Shown: positions 1 through 6,463, numbered from the stretch's first letter. The stretch: 7,363 bases of DNA from Sandaracinaceae bacterium (GCA_012514415.1 JAAZAH010000344.1:1-7363), one strand, 5' to 3'. Notes: generated from the sequence alone by a model not told the origin. Translations and numbers: made by a program.

Positions 1-1
1 C

Positions 2-961
2 GAAGGCGTCGTCCACGATCTCGTCTCGCGCGGCATCGCTCGAGAAGACGCGGGAGCGAAGGCGATCTTTTGGGGCGAGCAGGAGGGTGAGATCCCGCCG
101 CGCCTCAAAAAGCAGAAAGAACCCTTCCTGATCCAAAAGAGTGATGGAGCCTTTCTCTATTCGACGACCGATATCGCCACCGTCCACTACCGAAAAGAGA
201 AGCTCGGGGCCGATCGCGCGCTCTACGTCGTCGATCATCGGCAAGCGCTCCATTTCGAGCAAGTGTTCACGCTGATGAAGCTGCTCGGTGTCGAGATCGA
301 GCTTGCGCACATCGGGTTTGGGACGGTGCTTGGAAGCGATGGAAAGCCGCTCCGTACGCGCGATGCGACGGGAGCCGCACTCACACTCCGCTCGCTTCTC
401 GATGAGGCGATCGAGCGCGCCCGAGAACGCATCCGTGAAGGTATCGACGAGGGCAGGATTCAGATCGCCGAAGAAGAGATTGACGAGCTCGCGCGCTCGG
501 TCGGTGTGGGCGCCGTGAAGTACGCCGATCTCTCAAACCATCGGATGACGGATTATCAATTCGACCTCGATCGGATGGTGAGCTTCACGGGGAACTCCGG
601 TCCGTATCTCCAATATGTGCACGCGCGCTCCATGTCGATCTTTCGCCGCGCGGGCATCGAAGAGTCCGATGTCTCGGGGCCCATCACCATCGGCACGCCC
701 GAAGAAGCGAAGCTCGCCCGCCGCCTCGTTCGCTTCGGCGACGTGATCGCCAAGGTCGAGGAGAGCTATCTGCCGCATCTTATCGCCGAGCATCTTTTTG
801 AGCTCGCATCGGAGTTCAACGCGTTTTATCAGGCGTGCAAAGTCATTGACGCCGAAAACGATGCGGTGAGAAAGAGCCGGCTTGCACTCGTCGCGCTTAC
901 GGCGAGGCAGGTGCGGCGCGGGCTTTCGCTCCTTGGTATCGAGGCCGTCTCGAAGATGTGA
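2..961 (+). CDS. argS: Arginyl-tRNA synthetase, C-terminal part (5' truncated)
   Basis: Class I aminoacyl-tRNA synthetase that charges tRNA-Arg with arginine using ATP in the cytoplasm. Only the last 319 codons are present; the reading frame is open from base 2, and the N-terminal domain with the HIGH motif lies outside the window. Visible are the ArgRS catalytic-core segment FLYSTTDIATVHYR, the run ALYVVDHRQALHFEQVF, and the KMSKS-equivalent loop GSDGKPLRTR followed by LRSLLDEAIERA. The anticodon-binding (DALR) domain follows, marked by SFTGNSGPYLQYVHARS. The end LLGIEAVSKM closely resembles the E. coli ArgRS C-terminus (LGIEVPEKM), so the stop is the natural one and not a truncation. A possible GTG start overlaps the stop codon (see findings). 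Identity is very secure. Confidence 0.98.
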   Translation, partial: EGVVHDLVSRGIAREDAGAKAIFWGEQEGEIPPRLKKQKEPFLIQKSDGAFLYSTTDIATVHYRKEKLGADRALYVVDHRQALHFEQVFTLMKLLGVEIELAHIGFGTVLGSDGKPLRTRDATGAALTLRSLLDEAIERARERIREGIDEGRIQIAEEEIDELARSVGVGAVKYADLSNHRMTDYQFDLDRMVSFTGNSGPYLQYVHARSMSIFRRAGIEESDVSGPITIGTPEEAKLARRLVRFGDVIAKVEESYLPHLIAEHLFELASEFNAFYQACKVIDAENDAVRKSRLALVALTARQVRRGLSLLGIEAVSKM

Positions 962-1025
962 TCGCGGAGCGAGCGCGGACCGATGCGCCGCCGAGCGACG
1001 AGGACGACCGCAAGGCGCTTCATCG

Positions 1026-1059
1026 CGAGGCATCGGCCGCGCGCCTCGGCTCAAAGAGC
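1026..1059 (+). terminator. Possible weak hairpin downstream of argS
   Basis: Two small inverted repeats lie side by side 65-98 bases after the argS stop. The first is CGAGGC (1026-1031) with GCCTCG (1043-1048) around an 11-base loop. The second is GCTC (1049-1052) with GAGC (1056-1059) around AAA. No T-tract follows, so this is not a classical intrinsic terminator, and such short GC-rich stems arise easily by chance here. It is the only candidate for ending argS transcription in the gap. Confidence 0.2.
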
Positions 1060-1178
1060 TGAACGCTTCTCGGCGCGATGCAGCGAACGGAAGTGCCGCG
1101 CGCCTCGCCATTCTGAGTGCGGTACGCATTCGCCGATCGAACTGCCGCGAGCGGCCCCAAAGCTCAGAGGCAATGGGC

Positions 1179-1184
1179 TATACT
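1179..1184 (+). promoter_or_regulatory. Putative -10 box (TATACT) for the esterase gene, leaderless start
   Basis: TATACT matches the sigma-70 -10 consensus at 5 of 6 positions and stands out in GC-rich sequence. The A of the ATG at 1191 lies 7 bases after its end, where transcription would normally start, so the mRNA may be leaderless. This fits the lack of a usable Shine-Dalgarno: the GGGGG at 1185-1189 is only one base from the ATG. I see no good -35 at 16-18 bases upstream. This is inferred from spacing alone. Confidence 0.45.
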
Positions 1185-1190
1185 GGGGGC

Positions 1191-2198
1191 ATGCGCATCC
1201 GAGGCCGTATTGAGCGGTTCTTCTTTGAGAGCAAAGTCCTTCGCGACAACCCCCTCGGCGATCCGGCAAATCGTGAGGTGATCGTCTATCTGCCTCCCGG
1301 CTACGACGAGAGCAGAGCGCGTCTTCCACTCATCCTGATGCTTCCCGGATACGCGGGATCGCCGAGTGGAATCGTCAGCTACGATCCCTTTCGAAAGAAC
1401 ACGATTGAGGATCTCGACGCTCAGATCGTCCAAGGCGAGGCCCCGCCGTTTATTCTCGCGCTTCCCGATTGCATGACGCGTTTCGGCGGGAGTCAGTTCA
1501 TCGACTCCATTGCTCACGGCGCGTACCAGAGCTATCTCGCCGACGAGGTCATCCCCGAAATCGACGCGCGCTTCCGTACGGTTCAAGCGGCGGAAGGGCG
1601 TGCGATCGTCGGTCGATCGTCGGGCGGTTTTGGCGCGCTTCGAATGGCGCTCGACCGGCCCGGAGTGGTCTCGGCCATCGCGAGCCACGCAGGCGATGCG
1701 CTCTTCGAAGTCACGATGCGGCCGATGTTCACCGGTGCGGCCGTCGCCATGGCGCGCGCTGGTGGCGTCGAGGCGTTCGCTCGAAAGCTCCTCGAAGAGG
1801 GGCCAAAGGACGGACTCGATTTTGATGGCGCGTTCACGCTCGCCGCCGCGCAGAGCTACTCACCGAATCTCGAGGCGCCTCCGCCGCATGTTGATCTCCC
1901 GGTCGATCTAGAGACGGGAGTCATCCGCCAAGATGTCTTCGAACGCTGGCTCGCGCACGATCCCGTCCGCCGCATCGAAAAGCAGAGCGAGGCGCTCCGC
2001 TCCCTTCGCTTCGCCTACCTCGATGCCGGCGATGGGGATGAACACGGATTGAATTTTGGTGCTCGAGCACTCAAGCGCGGCCTCGAAGCCGCCGGTGTCG
2101 AGGTCGAATACGAGGAATTCCCTGGAGGCCATCGCGGAACTTCGTGGCGATATCGGCTATCCTTACCCCTTGTGGCACAAAAGCTCAGGAATGCATGA
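1191..2198 (+). CDS. Alpha/beta-hydrolase esterase (esterase D / enterochelin-esterase-like, PF00756 type)
   Basis: A 335-residue hydrolase of the putative-esterase family, whose members include S-formylglutathione hydrolase, feruloyl esterases, Fes-type siderophore esterases and mycolyltransferases. The N-terminal segment VIVYLPPGYDE (about residues 27-37) and the strand LPLILMLPGYAG with a likely oxyanion-hole region are typical. The nucleophile elbow is G-R-S-S-G-G (residues 141-146) with Ser143 as nucleophile. An acidic residue in DAGDGDEHG (Asp278, 281 or 283) and His314 in GGHRG complete a plausible triad. There is no signal peptide or membrane segment, so it is probably cytoplasmic. 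The start at 1191 is preferred for its position relative to the TATACT box; ATG 1173 in the same frame would add six residues, but it overlaps that box. The Arg-rich open frame further upstream looks non-coding. The substrate cannot be named from sequence, and the neighbouring genes give no hint. Confidence 0.88.
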   Translation: MRIRGRIERFFFESKVLRDNPLGDPANREVIVYLPPGYDESRARLPLILMLPGYAGSPSGIVSYDPFRKNTIEDLDAQIVQGEAPPFILALPDCMTRFGGSQFIDSIAHGAYQSYLADEVIPEIDARFRTVQAAEGRAIVGRSSGGFGALRMALDRPGVVSAIASHAGDALFEVTMRPMFTGAAVAMARAGGVEAFARKLLEEGPKDGLDFDGAFTLAAAQSYSPNLEAPPPHVDLPVDLETGVIRQDVFERWLAHDPVRRIEKQSEALRSLRFAYLDAGDGDEHGLNFGARALKRGLEAAGVEVEYEEFPGGHRGTSWRYRLSLPLVAQKLRNA

Positions 2199-2251
2199 TG
2201 AGAAGATGACATCCGCCGCTCTCGGGTGAGGCGAGTGGATTGAAGGTTTCT

Positions 2252-2271
2252 TGGTGGAGCCGACACCACCA
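2252..2271 (+). terminator. Hairpin downstream of the esterase gene, possible terminator
   Basis: TGGTGG (2252-2257) pairs with CCACCA (2266-2271) around an 8-base loop, 54 bases after the esterase stop. It is followed by the mildly T-rich GTTCAGTT but no true T-tract. It could be a weak terminator or a chance structure. Confidence 0.25.
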
Positions 2272-2283
2272 GTTCAGTTAGGA

Positions 2284-2329
2284 TTCGAGCGCTCCGATCG
2301 GCCGCCGAGCGGCGGGACTTCGAGCGCTC
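2284..2329. repeat. Two direct copies of an 11-bp palindrome-containing box upstream of the HEAT-like gene
   Basis: TTCGAGCGCTC occurs at 2284-2294 and again at 2319-2329, exactly 35 bases apart. Each copy contains the perfect 8-bp palindrome GAGCGCTC. Between them lies a small hairpin, GCCGC (2301-2305) with GCGGC (2309-2313). The second copy abuts TTATCT (2330-2335), a fair -10 hexamer 21 bases before the ATG at 2357. The arrangement could be a pair of operator half-sites bound by a dimeric regulator. Because the palindromes can also pair with each other as an 8-bp outer stem, it could instead be an RNA or terminator structure with no T-tract. Confidence 0.45.
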
Positions 2330-2356
2330 TTATCTGGGAAGGTCGAAAGATCGACG

Positions 2357-3019
2357 ATGACGAAGGCGAAGACGACGAAGAAAACCAGCGCGGCGAAATC
2401 CGCGGCGACATCGAAGCGGCCCACGGGCGGCGCTCTCGGGACGGCGCTCCAGATCATCGAGGATGAAGAGGCCCCCCAGCGCGTTGCGGAGCTGGCGACA
2501 CAGCTCTTAGAGGGAGCGCCGACGACGGCGACCCAAGCCGCACGCGTCCTCGACGAAATCGGCAAACAAAAGATCGAACTGATCATCCCGATTGTCACCG
2601 AACTTACGCAGGCGATCTTTTCGAAGAATAAGCGCGTGCGTCAGATGGCCGCCGATACTCTCCCCCTTGTGGCGCGAAGTGCTCCTGCGCGCGTGGCCAA
2701 GCACCTCGACGCGTTGCGGGATGGTTTCGCCGACGCGACGCCCGAAGGGAAGGACGGCCTTGTCCGGACGTTCTCGGCGCTTTGCGTCGCGTCAGTCGCC
2801 TACCAAAAAAAGCTCGAGCCGGTGCTCGCCGAGGCACTCGAAGGCGCGGATGGGAAGACGCTCAGCGCGTGGTGTCCCATCGTGCTGCCCGCCCTCAAGG
2901 GTGAGCCTCACGCGCGAGCCCGTGCCGTCGTCGAGGCGCGACTCGACCGCATTCCAAGAGCCACCGCGCAAGAGATCGCGGATTTTCTCGGGATCCGCCT
3001 GAGGACGCGATATCGATGA
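2357..3019 (+). CDS. HEAT-like alpha-helical repeat protein with Lys/Ala-rich N-terminal tail
   Basis: A 220-residue predicted soluble cytoplasmic protein. Residues 1-22 are a disordered basic tail (six Lys, one Arg, otherwise mainly Ala, Thr and Ser), resembling histone H1-like or DNA-binding tails. From about residue 27 to the end, paired amphipathic helices suggest a short HEAT/ARM-like solenoid; examples are ATQAARVLDEIGKQKIELIIPIVTEL, split into two helices, then KRVRQMAADTLPLVA and KKLEPVLAEALEG. Such folds usually mediate protein binding, and I recognise no catalytic motif. GAAAG (2345-2349) is a weak ribosome-binding candidate 7 bases before the ATG. The stop overlaps the start of the lipoprotein gene (ATGA), indicating translational coupling and perhaps a shared function. 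The exact family is not recognised; the HEAT assignment rests on helix pattern only. The basic tail could bind nucleic acid or polyphosphate, but that is speculative. Confidence 0.75.
   Translation: MTKAKTTKKTSAAKSAATSKRPTGGALGTALQIIEDEEAPQRVAELATQLLEGAPTTATQAARVLDEIGKQKIELIIPIVTELTQAIFSKNKRVRQMAADTLPLVARSAPARVAKHLDALRDGFADATPEGKDGLVRTFSALCVASVAYQKKLEPVLAEALEGADGKTLSAWCPIVLPALKGEPHARARAVVEARLDRIPRATAQEIADFLGIRLRTRYR
3001..3018 (+). promoter_or_regulatory. Ribosome-binding site and ATGA overlap coupling the lipoprotein to the HEAT-like gene
   Basis: GAGGA (3001-3005) lies within the last codons of the HEAT-like gene, 10 bases before the ATG at 3016. The start ATG shares three of its four ATGA bases with the upstream TGA stop (3017-3019). 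This is the standard arrangement for termination-reinitiation coupling and fixes the start of the downstream gene. Confidence 0.7.
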
Positions 3020-4110
3020 GAGCGGCCGGCGTCGCGCGTTTAATCATCCTCTCGGCTGTCTTCTTGATGGCATGCGAGCGCGAGGGTTCCTCTGCACCGA
3101 ACGCGAAAAGCGAGACGACGGGAGCGGAGTATGGGACGTCCGCCGAGGCCGGTGGAAGCCAACGTTCGACTGAGAGCCGCGGAGGTGAGCTCCCTCCGAC
3201 TGCGCGCATCACCGAGGGAAGGGGTCCCTCTCTTTATCTAGGTCCCGACGCGGGGTCGCCCGCCTTTGGTTATCTAACCGCGGGCGTGGTCGTCGAACTT
3301 GCGGGTGAGCTCGAAGGCTCTCGCGTCCTCGCTCGCGTCAGGGGCGGGATGCGCGTTCGCGGCTATGTTCCCGTGCACCGGCTCGAATTTTTATCGCTCA
3401 CCCGCGGGCGCGTAAGGGATACGCCCGTGTATCTTGGCGGAGGCGATCCGGTGAAGCTGCTAGGATATGCCGACGAGCCGGGACGGGTGCGCGTCGCCGT
3501 GAGCCCCGCCATCGTCTCCCGTGAAGGCGCACGTGTGAACGTGCCGCGCTATGAGGGGAGCTTTCCCGTTGCGGCGCTCGGTGGAGAGGCTCCAGATCAT
3601 CCGCCGGCCCTTCCTGGCCGTCCGATCCTTATCCGCGCCGAACATGCGCTTCCCGTCTTCGATGAGACGGGAAGCGAGCGGCTCCTCACCTTGCCTCCGA
3701 ACCACCACTTCGAAGCGTATGAGGTGAGGCGGGACGAAGGTCGGATCGCCATCCTTCTGGGCTCAGGACCTTATCTCGCGGGCTACCTCCATCATGGGGA
3801 GATCATCGCGGATCCCTCTCCCCGAACGCCTCCACACGCGACGAAAGAGCGCGCGCCAGCAAATGCCGCGCGCGGCGAGCTGCCCGAACGAATCCGCCGC
3901 GATGAAAGCTCAGGTCCACTTCGCCGCGTCAAACCCGCCACCCGCGTCGCGTTCGATGGTGTCACGATCGCATCGATCGACGCCCCGGCCCACGCGCGTG
4001 AGATGGCGCGGTATGTAGAGACCGGGGAGGTCGATGTTTTCGTTGCCGTCGATGATCAAGCGGCGATCCGAGGGATGATCCCGGCGGATGCGATCGAGTC
4101 GGTCGACTGA
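3016..4110 (+). CDS. Predicted lipoprotein with SH3-like beta segments
   Basis: A 364-residue envelope lipoprotein of unknown role. The N-terminus has Arg2 and Arg8, a hydrophobic stretch (residues 9-19) and the lipobox LMAC with Cys20 as the lipidation site; Met at -2 is slightly unusual. Residues 21-62 form a low-complexity Ser/Gly/Glu linker, as in many lipoproteins that span from the membrane to a folded domain. Residues about 64-124 (ITEGRGPSLYLGPDAGSPAF through GYVPVHRLEF) look like a bacterial SH3-like fold. Two further beta-rich segments follow: one after RGRVRDTPVYLGG, and one around ILIRAEHALPVFDETGSE to YLAGYLHHGEI. A basic, Pro-rich linker then leads to a short C-terminal segment ending MIPADAIESVD. 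Such proteins often sit at the periplasmic or outer-membrane face and may bind peptidoglycan or partner proteins; this is inference. It is coupled to the HEAT-like gene and converges on gpmI. A 12-bp inverted repeat lies inside the gene. Confidence 0.8.
   Translation: MRAAGVARLIILSAVFLMACEREGSSAPNAKSETTGAEYGTSAEAGGSQRSTESRGGELPPTARITEGRGPSLYLGPDAGSPAFGYLTAGVVVELAGELEGSRVLARVRGGMRVRGYVPVHRLEFLSLTRGRVRDTPVYLGGGDPVKLLGYADEPGRVRVAVSPAIVSREGARVNVPRYEGSFPVAALGGEAPDHPPALPGRPILIRAEHALPVFDETGSERLLTLPPNHHFEAYEVRRDEGRIAILLGSGPYLAGYLHHGEIIADPSPRTPPHATKERAPANAARGELPERIRRDESSGPLRRVKPATRVAFDGVTIASIDAPAHAREMARYVETGEVDVFVAVDDQAAIRGMIPADAIESVD
3647..3676. repeat. Perfect 12-bp inverted repeat inside the lipoprotein gene
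   Basis: CGCTTCCCGTCT (3647-3658) and its exact complement AGACGGGAAGCG (3665-3676) flank the 6-base loop TCGATG. It encodes residues 211-221 of the lipoprotein. No T-tract follows, so it does not look like an intrinsic terminator. A perfect 12-bp stem with a short loop is uncommon by chance in a window this size. Confidence 0.85.
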
Positions 4111-4133
4111 ACTGTCGGTCCCTCAGTCACCGA
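4099..4133. terminator. Candidate bidirectional hairpin between convergent genes
   Basis: TCGGT (4099-4103) and GACTGA (4105-4110) pair with TCAGTC (4123-4128) and ACCGA (4129-4133). This makes an 11-bp stem with one bulged C (4104) and a 12-base loop. The stop codons of the lipoprotein gene (4108-4110) and of gpmI on the other strand (4123-4125) both lie inside the stem. Neither side has a T-tract, so it would be a non-canonical terminator or an mRNA 3'-end stabiliser for both genes. Confidence 0.45.
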
Positions 4134-5781
4134 AGCGAAGTAGCGAAGGAAGGTAGTCTTCGGGCGGCGTCTTCCCAACGAGCTCCATCACCGTTGCCGC
4201 GATATTCGCAAGGCCCGCTTCTTCGAGATCGGTCCGGAGCGCAAGCTCGGGCGCCGAGGGAGCGTAAAGATAAAAGGGGACGGCATTGAGCGTATGGCTC
4301 GTCTTCGGCCGAGGCCTTCCGTTTGCGTCGCGCAGAATCTCGCCACGCTTCGAACGCTCGAACATCTCGTCCGCGTTTCCATGATCGGCGGTGATGATGA
4401 GCGCGCCTTTGAGTTTCTCGATGATGGGGATGAGCCGCCCGATGCAGAGGTCGACCGCTTCGACCGCGAGCACCGCGGCATTGAAATTGCCGGTGTGCCC
4501 GACCATATCGCCGTTGGCGTAGTTGATTCGAAGCACCTTTTCGCGCCCGCTGAGAAGCGACTCCACGGTGGCGTCGGTGATCTCAGCGGCTTTCATCCAC
4601 GGACGTTCTTCAAAGGGCGCAAGGTCGCTCGGGATCTCGACGTAGCGCTCGAGCGCGCGATCGAAGTATCCGCTCCGATTCCCGTTCCAGAAATAGGTGA
4701 CGTGTCCGTATTTCTGGGTTTCGCTGCAGGCAAACTGCGTGATGCCCGATCGCGCAAGGTATTCGCCGAGCGTCCGATCGATGGCCGGCGGATCGACCAA
4801 ATAGCGCGACGGGATGTGGAGATCGCCATCGTATTCCATCATCCCGGCGTAGAGCACCTGCGGACGCCTTCCTCTATCGAACGCGCTAAAATCGTCCTCC
4901 TCGAAGGCGCGCGAGATCTCGATCGCGCGATCGCCCCGGAAGTTGAAGAAGATGACCGAGGCCCCATCGCGAATGGGGCCGACGGGGCCGGCTTCATCGG
5001 CAATGACGAAGGGCGGGAGGTTTTGATCGATAACGCCGGGATTTTCGTCGCGGAGGGTCTGGATCGCTTCGGTGGCTGAGCGGAATTGACGCCCTTCACC
5101 GTGGACATGATGCCGATAGCCGCGCTCGACCATGGCCCAGTCCGCCTCGTAGCGATCCATGGTGATGATCATGCGCCCACCACCCGAGGCGATGCGGTAG
5201 TCGCGCGCGCTTGCGGAGGAGATCTCCCCGAGAAGCCTTTCGAGCGGCTCGACATAGTCGAGCGCGCTCACCTCGGGCACATCGCGGCCGTCGAGGAGGA
5301 TGTGAACGCGTACGCGCTCGACGCCTTCCTTATTGGCGTGCTTTAAAAGGGCGAAGAGATGATCGATATGGCTGTGGACGTTGCCGTCGGAGAGAAGTCC
5401 GATGAGATGAAGCGGCTCACGGCTCTCCTTCACGTTGGCAATGAGCTCGCGGAAGGTTTCGCCTTCAAAGATCTCGCCGCTTTCGATGGCCAACGCGACG
5501 CGCTTGGCGCCCTGATCAAAGATCCGCCCTGCACCGAGCGCGTTATGGCCCACCTCGCTATTGCCCATATCGTCGTTGGACGGAAGGCCCACATAAACGC
5601 CATGCGCGTTGAGTGTTCGATAGAGTGAGCGTTCGCGGAGGCGATCGAGGTGCACGGTCCGCGCGAGACTCACGGCATCGGATTCATCGCCGCGCCCGAT
5701 ACCGATTCCGTCCATCACAACGGTGAGGATCGGGCCCTCGATGCCACGGAAGATGGGATGCGATTTCAGCTCGGAGCTCAT
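4123..5781 (-). CDS. gpmI: 2,3-bisphosphoglycerate-independent phosphoglycerate mutase, long plant-type form
   Basis: Interconverts 3- and 2-phosphoglycerate in glycolysis and gluconeogenesis through a phosphoserine intermediate; a cytoplasmic alkaline-phosphatase-superfamily enzyme using two metal ions, usually Mn. At 552 residues it is longer than the roughly 510-residue Bacillus-type enzymes. The phosphatase-domain ligands are visible: Asp24 in VMDGIG, nucleophile Ser75 in DDMGNSEVGHNALGAGR, Asp425 and His429 in NGDMVGHTG, Asp466 and His467 in TADHGN, and His496 in TSHTL. The inserted transferase domain has HILLDGRDVP (160-169), SGGGRM and NFRGDRA. The segments HNALGAGRIFDQGAK and FACSETQKYGHVTYFWNG resemble plant and trypanosomatid iPGAMs more than E. 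coli or Bacillus GpmI. All key residues are intact. The ribosome-binding site is weak. It lies downstream of the FMN reductase gene on the same strand, but an intrinsic terminator separates the two. Confidence 0.97.
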   Translation of the reverse strand: MSSELKSHPIFRGIEGPILTVVMDGIGIGRGDESDAVSLARTVHLDRLRERSLYRTLNAHGVYVGLPSNDDMGNSEVGHNALGAGRIFDQGAKRVALAIESGEIFEGETFRELIANVKESREPLHLIGLLSDGNVHSHIDHLFALLKHANKEGVERVRVHILLDGRDVPEVSALDYVEPLERLLGEISSASARDYRIASGGGRMIITMDRYEADWAMVERGYRHHVHGEGRQFRSATEAIQTLRDENPGVIDQNLPPFVIADEAGPVGPIRDGASVIFFNFRGDRAIEISRAFEEDDFSAFDRGRRPQVLYAGMMEYDGDLHIPSRYLVDPPAIDRTLGEYLARSGITQFACSETQKYGHVTYFWNGNRSGYFDRALERYVEIPSDLAPFEERPWMKAAEITDATVESLLSGREKVLRINYANGDMVGHTGNFNAAVLAVEAVDLCIGRLIPIIEKLKGALIITADHGNADEMFERSKRGEILRDANGRPRPKTSHTLNAVPFYLYAPSAPELALRTDLEEAGLANIAATVMELVGKTPPEDYLPSLLRFGD

Positions 5782-5798
5782 GCGCGGCTCATTAGCAC

Positions 5799-5821
5799 AA
5801 AAACGGCGCTGCCACGCGCCG
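5799..5821 (-). terminator. Intrinsic terminator after the FMN reductase gene
   Basis: Read on the minus strand, CGGCGC (5821-5816) and GCGCCG (5809-5804) form a perfect 6-bp GC stem with a 6-base loop, directly followed by TTTTT (5803-5799). It starts 14 bases past the reductase stop. The short T-run makes it a moderate terminator that may let some transcripts read into gpmI. Confidence 0.6.
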
Positions 5822-5835
5822 AAGCGACGCGGGGC

Positions 5836-6405
5836 TCAACTCGAGCGGAGCGTCTTCATGGCGCCTGCCCACCGCTCGAGCTGATCCAGCATCGTTTGAG
5901 CGGCCTGGAGGTGATTGTCCTGCGGCTTGAACGTCGAGAAATTCTCGAAGTCTGTAAAGAGTGAAAACGACAGCTGTTGTCGCACGTGGGCGATCTGAAG
6001 CTCGCTCGCGATGGCGCGCAGGTGCTCGATGGCCCGCGCTCCGCCGAGGCTCCCATAGCCGACGAATGCGGCAGCCTTGTTGTTCCACTCGGCGTAGATA
6101 AAATCGAGTGCGTTTTTGAGCGCGGCCGAAGTGGAGTGGTTGTACTCGGGCGTGACGAAGATGAAACCATCGAAGGGCGCGATCTTTTCGGCCCAGCGCT
6201 TGGTGTGCTCGTTCTGGTATTGACCCATCGAGGGGGGAACGGCTTCGTCAAGGAAGGGAAGGTTGACCTCGGCAAGATCGATGAGCTCGTAGCTCGCCTC
6301 GCGCGATTTGGTCTGTTCCACGACCCAATCGGCAACTCCGCGCCCCACGCGGCCCGGCCGCGTACTTCCCACGATGATGGCGATCTTTAGATCACGGGCC
6401 TTCAT
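5836..6405 (-). CDS. NADPH-dependent FMN reductase family protein (flavodoxin-like fold)
   Basis: A 189-residue cytoplasmic flavoprotein of the NADPH-dependent FMN reductase/azoreductase/quinone reductase family (PF03358 type). It would bind FMN and reduce flavin, quinones or other small acceptors with NAD(P)H. The first strand and FMN-phosphate loop are IAIIVGSTRPGRVG (residues 8-21). The family signature TPEYNHSTSAALKNALDFIY spans 85-104, followed by the flavin-contacting glycine-rich turn GYGSLGG (116-122). The length is normal for the family. The ATG at 6405 is preferred over an upstream ATG at 6468 because a GGGGGG tract sits 4 bases before it and the conserved first strand begins seven residues later. 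Family membership is clear; the true substrate (flavin, quinone, chromate or azo compound) cannot be told from sequence. It is transcribed divergently from the EthD-type gene and may share its control region. Confidence 0.92.
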   Translation of the reverse strand: MKARDLKIAIIVGSTRPGRVGRGVADWVVEQTKSREASYELIDLAEVNLPFLDEAVPPSMGQYQNEHTKRWAEKIAPFDGFIFVTPEYNHSTSAALKNALDFIYAEWNNKAAAFVGYGSLGGARAIEHLRAIASELQIAHVRQQLSFSLFTDFENFSTFKPQDNHLQAAQTMLDQLERWAGAMKTLRSS

Positions 6406-6463
6406 GGCACCCCCCAAGTTTGATTTCTCGTCCGCGTGGCAGACTCGCACACGCCATGAGAGC

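Noticed and set aside
533..1129. A 198-codon open frame on the - strand under the end of argS
   Set aside because: It is antisense to the conserved anticodon-binding domain of argS, Arg-rich, and without motifs or a ribosome-binding site.
882..1190. N-terminal extension of the esterase reading frame back to 882
   Set aside because: The added roughly 100 residues are Arg/Ser-rich and look like a shadow of argS and spacer sequence. The family fold begins just after the ATG at 1191, and a -10-like box lies at 1179.
1604..1623. Direct repeat of GATCGTCGG around the esterase active-site serine
   Set aside because: It encodes the conserved nucleophile elbow with this genome's favoured codons; coincidence is sufficient.
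4920..4933. 14-bp perfect palindrome CGATCGCGCGATCG inside gpmI
   Set aside because: About one palindrome of this length is expected by chance in a window rich in CGATCG; it codes for ordinary gpmI residues.
4294..5079. A 261-codon open frame on the + strand inside gpmI
   Set aside because: It is antisense to an intact, strongly conserved enzyme gene. Long antisense frames are expected in GC-rich genes, and the translation shows no recognisable motif.
5778..5792. A 4-codon ORF whose stop overlaps the gpmI start
   Set aside because: It is too short to distinguish from chance and has no ribosome-binding site.
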